Notes: a model not told the origin generated them from the sequence alone. 8,579 bases of DNA from Lysobacter_C sp966210725 (GCA_966210725.1 CBIHLN010000099.1:1-8579), one strand, 5' to 3'. Numbered from the stretch's first letter, positions 1-6,897 are shown. Made by a program: numbers and translations.

Positions 1-1
1 C

Positions 2-964
2 CCCCAGGGCGCGTCGCCGGCGCTGGCCGCGTTCCTGCGGGGCGTGGAGCGCCGCGGCGCGGTGCTGGCCGAACTCCAGGCCGGCGACGGCCGCACCGGT
101 GACGGCGCCCTCGGCGCGGCCATGCGGGGGTTTGCCCTCGACGCGCGGGACATGCCCATGGCCGACTGGGGCGTGCAGTTCTGGCAGCGGCTGCTGTCCG
201 AGCCGGGCCTGGCCCGGCGCACCGCGGTGGCCGTGCCGCTGGACGCCGCCGATGGCCTCGACGCGCTGGGCAGCGGCCCGCGCGCCGCGCTGCTGTTGCG
301 CCTCGCGGCCGGCCTGTCGGAGGCGGACGCGGCGCGGACACTCGGCGTGGCCCTGCCCAGCTACCGGCTGGCGCTGCAACGCGCCCTGCCGCGCCACGGC
401 GACGGGCGTGCCGACCCGCAGGCCTGGGCCCGCCTGCGCGAGGCCGTGCACCGCCGCATCAAGACCCTGGACCCGGAGCGGCTGGCGCGCCTGGGCCGGC
501 TGCGCGAGGCCGCGCTGGCCGGTGGGCCGATGCCGCCCGTCGCCGCCGCGGCCCCGGCCCCGCCCGCCGCCCGTCGGCCCTGGCCGCGCTGGGTGTGGGC
601 ACTGCCGGCCGCCTGTGTGCTGGCCTGGGCGGGCACCTACTGGCCTCCGGTGGAGCGGTGGCTCAACGGCCGCCTTCACCCGCTCGATGCCGGTGAGGTC
701 CGCATCGGCGCGTTGCCCGAGGAGGCGCCACGTGCGCGCTTCGGCGAGACCGCCGGGCTGCTGGCGCATCGCGATTACGGGCTGCTGGCCGACCCCGACG
801 GCCTCGCCGCGGCGCGGGATGTGGCCTTCCTGAGCTGGTTGGCCGCGCAGGACGCCGCCGATGCCCCCGTGGAGCTGGCCCCGATGCCCGATGCCGCCAC
901 GGCGGCACTGGCGCCGCAGGCGCCTGCCGCGTACGTACCGGAGACCCGCGATGCGCCGCGTTGA
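2..964 (+). CDS. Sigma-70 region-4-like protein with a membrane helix (5' end outside window)
   Basis: The reading frame is open to the window edge, so the 5' end is missing; 320 codons are visible. A GTG at 44 could be read as a start, but the residues before it look like continuous coding sequence (an S-P-A-L-A-A-F-L-R-G run), so I treat the gene as partial. Visible codons about 92-130 (GPRAALLLRLAAGLS, then AARTLGVALPSYR) resemble the helix-turn-helix of sigma-70 region 4, which contacts the -35 element in true sigma factors. No canonical region 2 is visible. An Ala/Pro-rich linker follows, then one hydrophobic helix at about codons 194-215 and a roughly 100-residue tail with no domain I recognise. 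Similar genes in Xanthomonadaceae are, as I recall, annotated as sigma factors and sit before DUF3106 genes. The stop overlaps the DUF3106 start by 14 bases, implying co-expression. A role as a membrane-tethered regulator is inference. Confidence 0.75.
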   Translation, partial: PQGASPALAAFLRGVERRGAVLAELQAGDGRTGDGALGAAMRGFALDARDMPMADWGVQFWQRLLSEPGLARRTAVAVPLDAADGLDALGSGPRAALLLRLAAGLSEADAARTLGVALPSYRLALQRALPRHGDGRADPQAWARLREAVHRRIKTLDPERLARLGRLREAALAGGPMPPVAAAAPAPPAARRPWPRWVWALPAACVLAWAGTYWPPVERWLNGRLHPLDAGEVRIGALPEEAPRARFGETAGLLAHRDYGLLADPDGLAAARDVAFLSWLAAQDAADAPVELAPMPDAATAALAPQAPAAYVPETRDAPR

Positions 965-1610
965 CACCGCGACCCGCCGCACCGTGCGGGCCGGCCTCGC
1001 CGTGCTGGTGGCGCTGGCCGCCGCAGGCGTCGCCGCAACCCCGGCGGTGTTGGACGATTTCCGCGAGGTGCTGCCGCAGCTGCAGCCCGATCGCCGCGCC
1101 GAGCTGCTGGAGCGCGCGACGCAATGGCAGGGGCTGACCGCCGCCCAGCGCGAGGCCTTCGCGCAGCGTGCGGCGGCATGGGACGCGCTGCCGCGCGCCG
1201 AACGCGATGCGCGCCGGCTGGACTACCGCGCCTGGCAGGCGCTGACCCCGGACGAACGGGCACGCCTGCAGGCGCTGGCGGCCCGGTTGCGTGCGTTGCC
1301 CGGGGACGAGCGGGCCGCGTTGCGCGCGCGGTTCGATGCCCTGGACAGGAGCGAGCGGCACGGCTGGCGGCTGGGCCCCGCACTGGGCGCCGATTACCCG
1401 GCGCTGCAGCCGCTGCTGGCGCAGGTGCCGGCTGCGCAGCACGCGCCGCTGCTGCGGGTGCTGCGTGAGCTCACGCCGGTGCAGCGCCGCGACCTGGGCA
1501 TGCTGGTGTACCGCACCCCACCGCAACAGCGCGACGTGCTGCGGCGCGAATTGCTGTCCACGGCGGCCGGCCAGCGCGACCGCTGGCTGAGGCAGCGGTT
1601 GGGGCGGTAA
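951..1610 (+). CDS. Exported DUF3106 domain protein
   Basis: This is a 219-residue protein of unknown function. The ATG at 951 is chosen because GGAG at 940-943 lies 7 bases upstream and a signal peptide begins at once: Arg-rich n-region, hydrophobic core (LAVLVALAAAGVAA, about residues 16-29), then likely cleavage near ATPA. The mature part is highly charged and almost all helical. It carries the repeating pattern typical of DUF3106: an L-(T/P)-x-x-(Q/E)-R start, about ten residues, then a conserved Trp or Leu (for example LTAAQREAF, WDALPRAERD, LTPDERARL, LPGDERAALR, and later LTPVQRRDL). It overlaps the upstream sigma-like gene by 14 bases and is presumably co-transcribed and perhaps translationally coupled. 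A periplasmic location follows from the signal sequence. A sensor or partner role for the upstream membrane protein is only suggested by the linkage. Confidence 0.85.
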   Translation: MRRVDTATRRTVRAGLAVLVALAAAGVAATPAVLDDFREVLPQLQPDRRAELLERATQWQGLTAAQREAFAQRAAAWDALPRAERDARRLDYRAWQALTPDERARLQALAARLRALPGDERAALRARFDALDRSERHGWRLGPALGADYPALQPLLAQVPAAQHAPLLRVLRELTPVQRRDLGMLVYRTPPQQRDVLRRELLSTAAGQRDRWLRQRLGR

Positions 1611-1688
1611 CCCGGGTTGTTGGCCGGGGCCGGGGGTCAGGCCCAGGGTTGAGGCCGAAAGGACCCCGGAACGAGCCCCGTTAGCCGC

Positions 1689-2003
1689 TCATCCCGGCCC
1701 CACGCGCATGACCCGGCGCGTTGCCGTGAAGCGGCCGCCGAAGCGCGCCATGCCATCGCCACGCAGCCGCGGGGCGTGCTCGCGCAGGTAGGTGTCCAGC
1801 GCGTCGCTGTCGACCAGCCGGTACTGCACGCTCAACGCCACGCGGCCGACGGCGGCCGGCGGGTCCAGCACCTCGTGGACCTGCGCCCCGGTGAAGCCGG
1901 GCAGGGCCAGGATCTCGCGCACGTGGCCGTCCAGCCAGGTGCGGTAGTCGGCTGCGATGGCGGCATCGAGGTCGAGGTTGACCTCGTACACCACCGCGCT
2001 CAT
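1689..2003 (-). CDS. DUF4286 family small protein
   Basis: This 104-residue soluble protein starts M-S-A-V-V-Y-E-V-N and has the DUF4286 pattern: an N-terminal strand (VVYEVNLDLD), a helix with a Tyr/Trp patch (DYRTWLDGHVREIL, about residues 19-32), PGFTGAQVHEV, a central strand (ALSVQYRLV), a helix (ALDTYLREHAPRLR) and a final strand (RFTATRRVM). This arrangement suggests a ferredoxin-like alpha/beta fold similar to dimeric alpha-beta-barrel proteins; biochemical function is unknown. The ATG is at 2003, and the bases ATGA there also hold the TGA stop of the upstream DUF3667 gene, so the two are probably translationally coupled. A longer open frame extends far upstream but only as an antisense or shadow frame over the DUF3667 gene. 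It ends 78 bases from the stop of the converging DUF3106 gene. Confidence 0.85.
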   Translation of the reverse strand: MSAVVYEVNLDLDAAIAADYRTWLDGHVREILALPGFTGAQVHEVLDPPAAVGRVALSVQYRLVDSDALDTYLREHAPRLRGDGMARFGGRFTATRRVMRVGPG

Positions 2004-3226
2004 GCCGACACCACGCCGGCCAGCACCGCGTACATCGCCGCCAGCGCCACCAGCACGAAGTACAGGTTGCCCAGCACCACGTACTTCACCAGCGTCAGCA
2101 GCCAGCCCTGGCCGTAGATGCGCTTCTGCATCAGCAGCAGGTAGACCGGCAGCCAGCACCACAGGGCGAACTCCAGCAGGCCGATGCCACGGCTGGCCCA
2201 GGCCGAGTGCGCGGCGACCGCGCCGTCCGCCGCCGCCAGCAGGAACTGCACGAGGATGGTGAGCACCAGGAAGACGTGGCTGTACAGCGCCACCACCAGG
2301 TGCTCCAGGTAAAGCCGCGCGCTGAAGAGGTAGAACACCTTCAGCAGCAGCGCGAACACCGGCACCAGCAGGAACAGCGCCGTGGGCAGCGCCTGCATCA
2401 TCGATTCCTTGAGCAGGTCCGGGTTCTGCTGCAGGCGCGGGATGTTGTCCTGCGCGCGGCCGACCTTGCGGTTGAGCCAGTCGTTGGCGAAGTCCGGCCA
2501 CCACGCGACCGTCAGCGGGTTGTCCACTGGATGCCAGCGCTCGCCGTTGAAGCGCATCACCCACTCCTCGTCGTCCGCCTCGCCGGCATCCCCGGGCGTG
2601 GCATCGGCGGCGGCGGCGGCCGCGTCGGCCGCGGACGGGGCCGGTGTGTCGCCGGCCTTGGCGGCCTCGCGCAACTGGGCGATGCGGTTGCCCGCGGCGC
2701 CGCGGATCGCGACCTGCGCGGTGACCAGGCCGCGGTCCACGCCCGGGACCGGCACGCTGTCCACCGATGCGCGCGCCGCCTCCACCTCCGCCAGCGCCGC
2801 GTCGCGGATGCGGATCACCTCCTCGCGGGTCGTCGCCGCCTCCAGCTGCCGCGCCAGTCCGACATCCACGCCGGCCACGGTCGGCGTGCCGCCGTCGGTG
2901 ACGATCGGGCTTTCACCGAACGACACCGTGTACTGGCCGACGAAGAACGTCAGCAGCGTGGCGACCACGAAGATGCGCAGCGGCGCGATGTAGCGCGCAC
3001 GGTGTCCGGCGAGGTAGTCGCGCGCCACGCGGCCCGGCGACAACAGGTCGCGCAGCGTGCGGAACACGCGGCCGTCCAGGTGCCAGAACGACTCGAACAC
3101 CTCGACGATCGCGTGGTGCGTGTCGCGGATCGGATTGACCGCCGACTGCCCGCAGCGGTGGCAATAGCCGCCCTGCAGCGGGGTCGCGCAGTTCTCGCAG
3201 TGCGTCGGCGTGTCGTGTGCGTCCAT
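2000..3226 (-). CDS. DUF3667 domain zinc-ribbon membrane protein
   Basis: This 408-residue protein starts at the ATG at 3226, preceded by a G-rich ribosome binding site (GGGGGAA on the minus strand, about 3229-3235). The N-terminus holds a four-Cys zinc ribbon (C10-x2-C13 and C22-x2-C25, ending CGQ), the hallmark of DUF3667. Next is a conserved segment rich in aromatic residues and Arg (about 35-80), ending in the first membrane helix (about 80-99). A long soluble insert follows (about 100-275), partly helical and charged, with an Ala/Asp-rich low-complexity linker at about 198-222. Four hydrophobic helices complete the protein (about 280-300, 307-333, 348-367, 377-405). The family's function is unknown. 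The insert, probably extracytoplasmic if the zinc ribbon is cytoplasmic, makes this protein longer than the compact family members I know of. It reads into DUF4286 through a 4-base stop/start overlap and diverges from the MATE transporter gene. Confidence 0.85.
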   Translation of the reverse strand: MDAHDTPTHCENCATPLQGGYCHRCGQSAVNPIRDTHHAIVEVFESFWHLDGRVFRTLRDLLSPGRVARDYLAGHRARYIAPLRIFVVATLLTFFVGQYTVSFGESPIVTDGGTPTVAGVDVGLARQLEAATTREEVIRIRDAALAEVEAARASVDSVPVPGVDRGLVTAQVAIRGAAGNRIAQLREAAKAGDTPAPSAADAAAAAADATPGDAGEADDEEWVMRFNGERWHPVDNPLTVAWWPDFANDWLNRKVGRAQDNIPRLQQNPDLLKESMMQALPTALFLLVPVFALLLKVFYLFSARLYLEHLVVALYSHVFLVLTILVQFLLAAADGAVAAHSAWASRGIGLLEFALWCWLPVYLLLMQKRIYGQGWLLTLVKYVVLGNLYFVLVALAAMYAVLAGVVSA

Positions 3227-3228
3227 GT

Positions 3229-3235
3229 GTTCCCC
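3229..3235 (-). promoter_or_regulatory. Ribosome binding site of the DUF3667 gene
   Basis: On the minus strand a GGGGGAA run lies two bases upstream of the ATG at 3226 (its G-rich core about five bases away). It supports this start over in-frame continuation of the very long open frame upstream, which is only the antisense of the MATE gene. Confidence 0.5.
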
Positions 3236-3261
3236 CGATCCCCTTGCAAACGCGGCGTGGT

Positions 3262-3287
3262 CGACGCCGCCGGCCGGCGCGGCGTCG
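3262..3287. repeat. Perfect 9-bp inverted repeat in the divergent intergenic region
   Basis: CGACGCCGC (3262-3270) and its exact reverse complement GCGGCGTCG (3279-3287) are separated by 8 bases. The repeat sits between the divergent DUF3667 and MATE genes, just upstream of a -10-like TAAGAT at 3305. It could be an operator for a dimeric repressor, or a hairpin in the DUF3667 leader. In DNA this GC-rich a chance 9-bp palindrome is not rare, so functional status is open. Confidence 0.4.
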
Positions 3288-3304
3288 GGCCGGCAACGGG
3301 CGGC

Positions 3305-3310
3305 TAAGAT
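3305..3310 (+). promoter_or_regulatory. Possible -10 element for the MATE gene
   Basis: TAAGAT matches 4 of 6 bases of the sigma-70 -10 consensus and stands out in an otherwise very GC-rich 156-base divergent region. It would give a leader of about 65 bases before the ATG at 3383. No good -35 lies 17 bases upstream (GCGTCG at 3282-3287, inside the inverted repeat). The opposite strand reads TATCTT here (3311-3306), so the element could instead, or also, serve the DUF3667 gene. Confidence 0.3.
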
Positions 3311-3382
3311 AGCGGCCCGCCGCGACCCGGCGCCAGCGCGCGACAGCGGTTCGCGCGCGGCCGCAGTCGCCAGGTGCTTTCC

Positions 3383-4840
3383 ATGAGCCCTCCCATGCAG
3401 GCGCCCGCTGCGCCGACGCCGCACCTGCGCGGCGAGCTGCGCGGCACCGCGTGGCTGGCGGCGCCGCTGATCGCCGGGCACGTCTCCACCGGCCTGATCG
3501 GGTTCGTCGACAGCGTCATCGCCGGCCACCACGGCACCACCACGCTGGCGTCGGTGGCCGTGGGCACGGCGCTGTTCTGGCTGGCGATGATGGTGCCGAT
3601 GGGCACGCTGATGGCGCTGCCGCCGTCGGTGTCGCAGCTGGACGGCGCGGGCCGCCGCTACGAGATCGGCCCGCTGTTCCGACAGGCGCTGTGGCTGGCC
3701 GCGGCGCTGGGCGTGGCGCTGTTCGCGCTGCTGTCGCTGCTGGTGCACGCGATGGGCCCGATGGGCATCGCCGCGGAGATCCGGCCCGGCGCGACCGACT
3801 TCCTGCACGGCATCCGCTGGGGCGTGCCGGCACTGACGTTCTACTACTGCATGCGCTACCTCAGCGACGGCCTGCACTGGACCCTGCCAACCATGGTGCT
3901 GGGCTTCGGCGGCCTGCTGCTGCTGGTGCCGCTGGGCTGGGTGTTCACCTTCGGCCGGTTCGGACTGCCGGAGATGGGCGCGGGCGGGCTCGGGCTGGCG
4001 TCGGCGATCATGCTGTGGACGCAGGCCATCGTCTTCGCGCTCTACCTGCGGCGCTCGCGCCGGTTCGCCGACCTGCGCCTGTTCGACGGCTTCCTCACGC
4101 GTCGCAACCGCCCCGACGGCGCGCGCATTCGCGGGCTGCTGCGCACCGGGCTGCCGATCGGCGTGACGGTGACGATGGAGGGCAGCCTCTTCATCGTCAC
4201 CGCGCTGCTCATCGGCCGGCTGGGCGAGGTGCCGGTGGCCGCGCACCAGATCGCGATCAACGTCGCCGCGCTGTGCTTCATGGTGCCCTTCGGGCTGGCC
4301 GAGGCGACCACGGTGCGCGTCGGGCACGCGCTCGGACGCGGACTGGGCTCGACCGGCGTGCGCCGCGCCGCCCTGGCCGGCCTGCTGCTCACGCTGGGCA
4401 CGCAGGCGCTTTCGGGCCTGGGGCTGCTGCTGGGCCACGACCACCTGGCCGCGCTGTACACCCGTGATGCCGCCGTGGCGGCGCTCGCCGGGACGCTGCT
4501 GCTGTATGCGATGGCCTTCCAGTTCCCCGACGGCGTCCAGGTGCTGTCGGCCGGCGCGCTGCGCGGGCTGCGCGACACGCGCGTGCCGATGGTGCTGGCC
4601 GCGCTGGCGTACTGGGGCATCGGCATGCCGCTGGGCGCCGGGCTGGGGCTGGGCGTGCCCGGCCTCGTCGAGCCCATGGGGCCACCGGGCATGTGGATCG
4701 GGTTGATCGCCGGGCTGACGGTGGCGGCCGTGCTGCTGGGGCTGCGCTTCGTGCGCGCCAGCGCGCCCGGGCACCTGCCGCCGCCCGTCGCGCCCCCCAC
4801 GCACGCCTCGACTGAAGCCGCGGTGACCTCTGGCGGATGA
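3383..4840 (+). CDS. MATE family multidrug efflux transporter (NorM-like)
   Basis: This 485-residue inner-membrane transporter belongs to the multidrug and toxic compound extrusion family, which exports cationic drugs and dyes in exchange for Na+ or H+. About twelve hydrophobic segments are visible in two homologous halves split near residues 223-250 (a basic loop, RRSRRFADLRLF onward). The acidic residues known to matter in NorM proteins appear conserved: D43 in GFVDSVIAGH, E266 in TVTMEGSLF, and D383 in FQFPDGVQVLSAGALRGLRDT. The length is close to the usual 450-480. The ATG at 3383 is preferred because AGGTG (3372-3376) lies 6 bases upstream; an in-frame GTG at 3374 overlaps that site. The Pro/Ala-rich C-terminal tail (about 460-485) looks like a dispensable cytoplasmic extension. 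It diverges from DUF3667 and precedes sppA by 65 bases. The substrate cannot be told from sequence. Confidence 0.93.
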   Translation: MSPPMQAPAAPTPHLRGELRGTAWLAAPLIAGHVSTGLIGFVDSVIAGHHGTTTLASVAVGTALFWLAMMVPMGTLMALPPSVSQLDGAGRRYEIGPLFRQALWLAAALGVALFALLSLLVHAMGPMGIAAEIRPGATDFLHGIRWGVPALTFYYCMRYLSDGLHWTLPTMVLGFGGLLLLVPLGWVFTFGRFGLPEMGAGGLGLASAIMLWTQAIVFALYLRRSRRFADLRLFDGFLTRRNRPDGARIRGLLRTGLPIGVTVTMEGSLFIVTALLIGRLGEVPVAAHQIAINVAALCFMVPFGLAEATTVRVGHALGRGLGSTGVRRAALAGLLLTLGTQALSGLGLLLGHDHLAALYTRDAAVAALAGTLLLYAMAFQFPDGVQVLSAGALRGLRDTRVPMVLAALAYWGIGMPLGAGLGLGVPGLVEPMGPPGMWIGLIAGLTVAAVLLGLRFVRASAPGHLPPPVAPPTHASTEAAVTSGG

Positions 4841-4865
4841 AACCCCCCAGGCCAGCGGGTACGCT
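4837..4865 (+). promoter_or_regulatory. Possible sigma-70 promoter for sppA
   Basis: ATGAAA (4837-4842, 4 of 6 to TTGACA) and TACGCT (4860-4865, 3 of 6 to TATAAT) are 17 bases apart, the optimal spacing. This would start transcription near 4872 and give a leader of about 34 bases. The match is weak, and sppA may instead be read from the MATE promoter. Confidence 0.3.
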
Positions 4866-4868
4866 GGC
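4851..4868 (+). repeat. Short hairpin in the MATE-sppA gap
   Basis: GCCAGCG (4851-4857) and CGCTGGC (4862-4868) form a perfect 7-bp stem with a 4-base loop (GGTA). There is no T-tract after it, so it is not a standard intrinsic terminator. It overlaps a -10-like TACGCT (4860-4865). It may be chance, a weak attenuator between the two genes, or an operator over the sppA promoter. Confidence 0.4.
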
Positions 4869-4905
4869 GACCGCACACGAACGCTGTTCCGGAGTACCGC
4901 CCGAC

Positions 4906-6789
4906 ATGAACGACACCCCGCGCCGCGGCCCGATCGCCCGATTCTTCGTGGGCCTGTGGGATGCGATGAACTTCACCCGCCGGCTGGTCTTCAACCTGCT
5001 GTTCTTCGCACTGCTGCTGCTGATCCTGGCCGCCATCGGCGCCGGCGACCGCACCCAGCCGCTGCTCAACGACACCACGCTGGTGATCGCGCCGGAAGGC
5101 GCGCTGGTGGAGCAGTACACCTCCGACCCGGCCAGCCGCGCCTTCGCCCGTGCCATGGGCGGCGACGCCGGCGAAGTGCAGCTGCGCGACCTGCTGCAGG
5201 CGCTGGACGCGGCCGCCGAGGACGAGCGCATCGATCGCGTGCTGCTGCGCCTGGACGGCCTGGGCGGCGGCGGCATGGCCTCGCGCCGCGAGCTGGCCGC
5301 GGCCGTCGCGCGGCTGCGCGAATCCGGCAAGCAGGTCGTGGCCGCCAGCGAAATGATGGGCCAGGGCCAGTACCTCATCGCCGCGCAGGCCGACGAGGTC
5401 TACCTGGACCCGATGGGCGGGCTGTTGCTGGAAGGCCTGGACCGCTACCGCCAGTACTACCGCGAGGGTCTGGAGGACAAGCTCGGCGTCGACGTGCACC
5501 TGTTCAAGGTCGGCGAGTACAAGTCCGCCGCCGAGCCCTACGTGCTGGACGCCGCGTCGCCGGAATCCAAGGAAGCCGACCTGTACTGGATGAACGACCT
5601 GTGGTCGCGCTACCTCGGCGATGTCGCCACCGCGCGCGACGTCCCGGCCGCGCAACTGGTGGCCAACATCCAGCAGCTGCCCGAGCAGATCGAGGCCGTT
5701 GGCGGCGACCTGGCGCAGCTGGCGCTGCGGCAGAAGCTGGTCGACGGCCTGAAGACGCGCGAGCAGGTCGACGAGCTGATGATCGAACGCGGTGCCGCCG
5801 ATGAAGACGCCGAAGGCGGCTTCCGCCAGGTGTCGCTCGACGGCTACCTGGCCCACATCAACGGCGAGCCGTCGCCGGCCGACCGCCGCCCGCAGGTGGC
5901 CGTGGTCGTGGCCGAAGGCGCGATCACCGGCGGCGAGCAGCCGCGCGGCACGATCGGTGGCGAGTCCACCGCCGCGCTGCTGCGCGAGGCGCGCGACGAT
6001 GCGCAGGTGAAGTCGGTCGTGCTGCGCGTGGATTCGCCCGGCGGCGAGGTGTTCGCCTCCGAGCAGATCCGCCGCGAGGTGGTGGCGCTGAAGGCCGCCG
6101 GCAAGCCGGTGGTGGTGTCGATGGGCGACCTGGCCGCGTCGGGCGGCTACTGGATATCCATGAACGCCGATCGCATCTACGCCGACCCCTCGACGATCAC
6201 CGGTTCGATCGGCATCTTCGGGCTGATCCCGACCATCCCGCGCACGCTGGAGAAGATCGGCGTGCGCACCGACGGCGTCAGCACCACGCCGCTGGCCGGC
6301 GCGTTCGACATCACCCGCCCGCTGGACCCGGCCGTGGGCGGGATCATCCAGTCGGTGATCGAGAAGGGCTACCGCGACTTCACCGGCCGCGTGGCGCAGG
6401 CGCGGGACCAGAGCGTGTCGCAGATCGACGCGGTCGCACGCGGCCGGGTGTGGAGCGGCAAGCAGGCACTGGAGCGCGGCCTGGTCGACGAGCTGGGCGG
6501 CCTGCAGGCGTCGATTGCCGACGCCGCGCGCCGCGCCGAACTGGGCGAGGAGGGCGACTACGCGGTCCGCTATGTCGAGAAGGTCGCCACGCCGTTCGAG
6601 CGTTTCTTCACCGGCTTCGCCGAGAGCCGCATCGGCGGCGCGTGGCTGCGCGAGTCGGATTTCGCGCGTGGCCTGCTGGCACGCTTTGCCCCGCAGATGG
6701 CCGACGACCTGCGCTTCCTGGAAAGCGCGCTGCAGCCGGTCCCGGGCAAGCCCGTGAAGGCCCTGGCGTACTGCTTCTGCGGGCTGTAG
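4906..6789 (+). CDS. sppA: Signal peptide peptidase SppA, 67K type
   Basis: SppA is a membrane-bound serine protease (family S49) that degrades signal peptides left in the inner membrane after secretion. This 627-residue protein has the tandem form seen in E. coli (618 residues): an N-terminal anchor helix at about residues 27-46, an N-terminal S49 half carrying the general-base lysine, and a C-terminal S49 half carrying the nucleophile. K206 lies in GEYKSAAEPY, matching E. coli K209, and S412 in LAASGGYWIS, matching E. coli S409, so the Ser-Lys dyad is intact. RVDSPGGEVFASE and ITGSIGIFG are further S49 motifs. The tail ends in C-F-C-G-L. The ATG at 4906 is chosen because it directly precedes the basic stretch and anchor helix and has GGAG at 4891-4894; the in-frame ATG at 4837 overlaps the MATE stop and would add a non-conserved leader. 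A strong terminator follows 44 bases downstream. Confidence 0.96.
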   Translation: MNDTPRRGPIARFFVGLWDAMNFTRRLVFNLLFFALLLLILAAIGAGDRTQPLLNDTTLVIAPEGALVEQYTSDPASRAFARAMGGDAGEVQLRDLLQALDAAAEDERIDRVLLRLDGLGGGGMASRRELAAAVARLRESGKQVVAASEMMGQGQYLIAAQADEVYLDPMGGLLLEGLDRYRQYYREGLEDKLGVDVHLFKVGEYKSAAEPYVLDAASPESKEADLYWMNDLWSRYLGDVATARDVPAAQLVANIQQLPEQIEAVGGDLAQLALRQKLVDGLKTREQVDELMIERGAADEDAEGGFRQVSLDGYLAHINGEPSPADRRPQVAVVVAEGAITGGEQPRGTIGGESTAALLREARDDAQVKSVVLRVDSPGGEVFASEQIRREVVALKAAGKPVVVSMGDLAASGGYWISMNADRIYADPSTITGSIGIFGLIPTIPRTLEKIGVRTDGVSTTPLAGAFDITRPLDPAVGGIIQSVIEKGYRDFTGRVAQARDQSVSQIDAVARGRVWSGKQALERGLVDELGGLQASIADAARRAELGEEGDYAVRYVEKVATPFERFFTGFAESRIGGAWLRESDFARGLLARFAPQMADDLRFLESALQPVPGKPVKALAYCFCGL

Positions 6790-6833
6790 GCCACGACGCC
6801 GGCGGCGACTCGCAGGCGCGCGACGGCACAACG

Positions 6834-6864
6834 AAAAGCCCGGCATTGGCCGGGCTTTTTCTTT
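6834..6864 (+). terminator. Rho-independent terminator, probably bidirectional
   Basis: AAAAGCCCGGC (6834-6844) pairs perfectly with GCCGGGCTTTT (6849-6859) around a 4-base loop (ATTG), followed by T-rich sequence (TTTTTCTTT). It ends the sppA transcript. On the other strand the same stem is followed by TTTTCGTT, so it can also end the converging lipoprotein gene whose stop is at 6898. Confidence 0.92.
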
Positions 6865-6897
6865 GCGCGATCGTGAGACGTGCGCGGCAGCGTGGGA

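Noticed and set aside
1611..1688. Possible terminator between the converging DUF3106 and DUF4286 genes
   Set aside because: GGGGTC (1633-1638) and GACCCC (1662-1667) can pair, but the loop is 23 bases, the stem short, and there is no T-tract on either strand.
2606..2620. (GGC)5 run as a phase-variable repeat
   Set aside because: A triplet repeat inside a coding linker changes length without shifting frame, and five units are common in DNA this GC-rich.
2000..4876. A 958-codon open frame on the minus strand across the MATE gene and into DUF3667
   Set aside because: Only the part from 3226 down matches a protein family. The rest is the antisense frame of the MATE gene, rich in Arg, Gln and His, as expected for antisense frames in GC-rich DNA.
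4837..4905. ATG at 4837 as the sppA start, giving ATGA overlap with the MATE stop
   Set aside because: It would add 23 non-conserved residues before the basic segment and anchor helix. The ATG at 4906 has a GGAG upstream and gives the family's usual N-terminus. Not fully excluded.
4042..6846. A 934-codon minus-strand open frame opposite sppA and the end of the MATE gene
   Set aside because: sppA on the plus strand has an intact catalytic dyad and full family length. The antisense frame has low-complexity His/Gln/Arg composition, no domain, and crosses the terminator.
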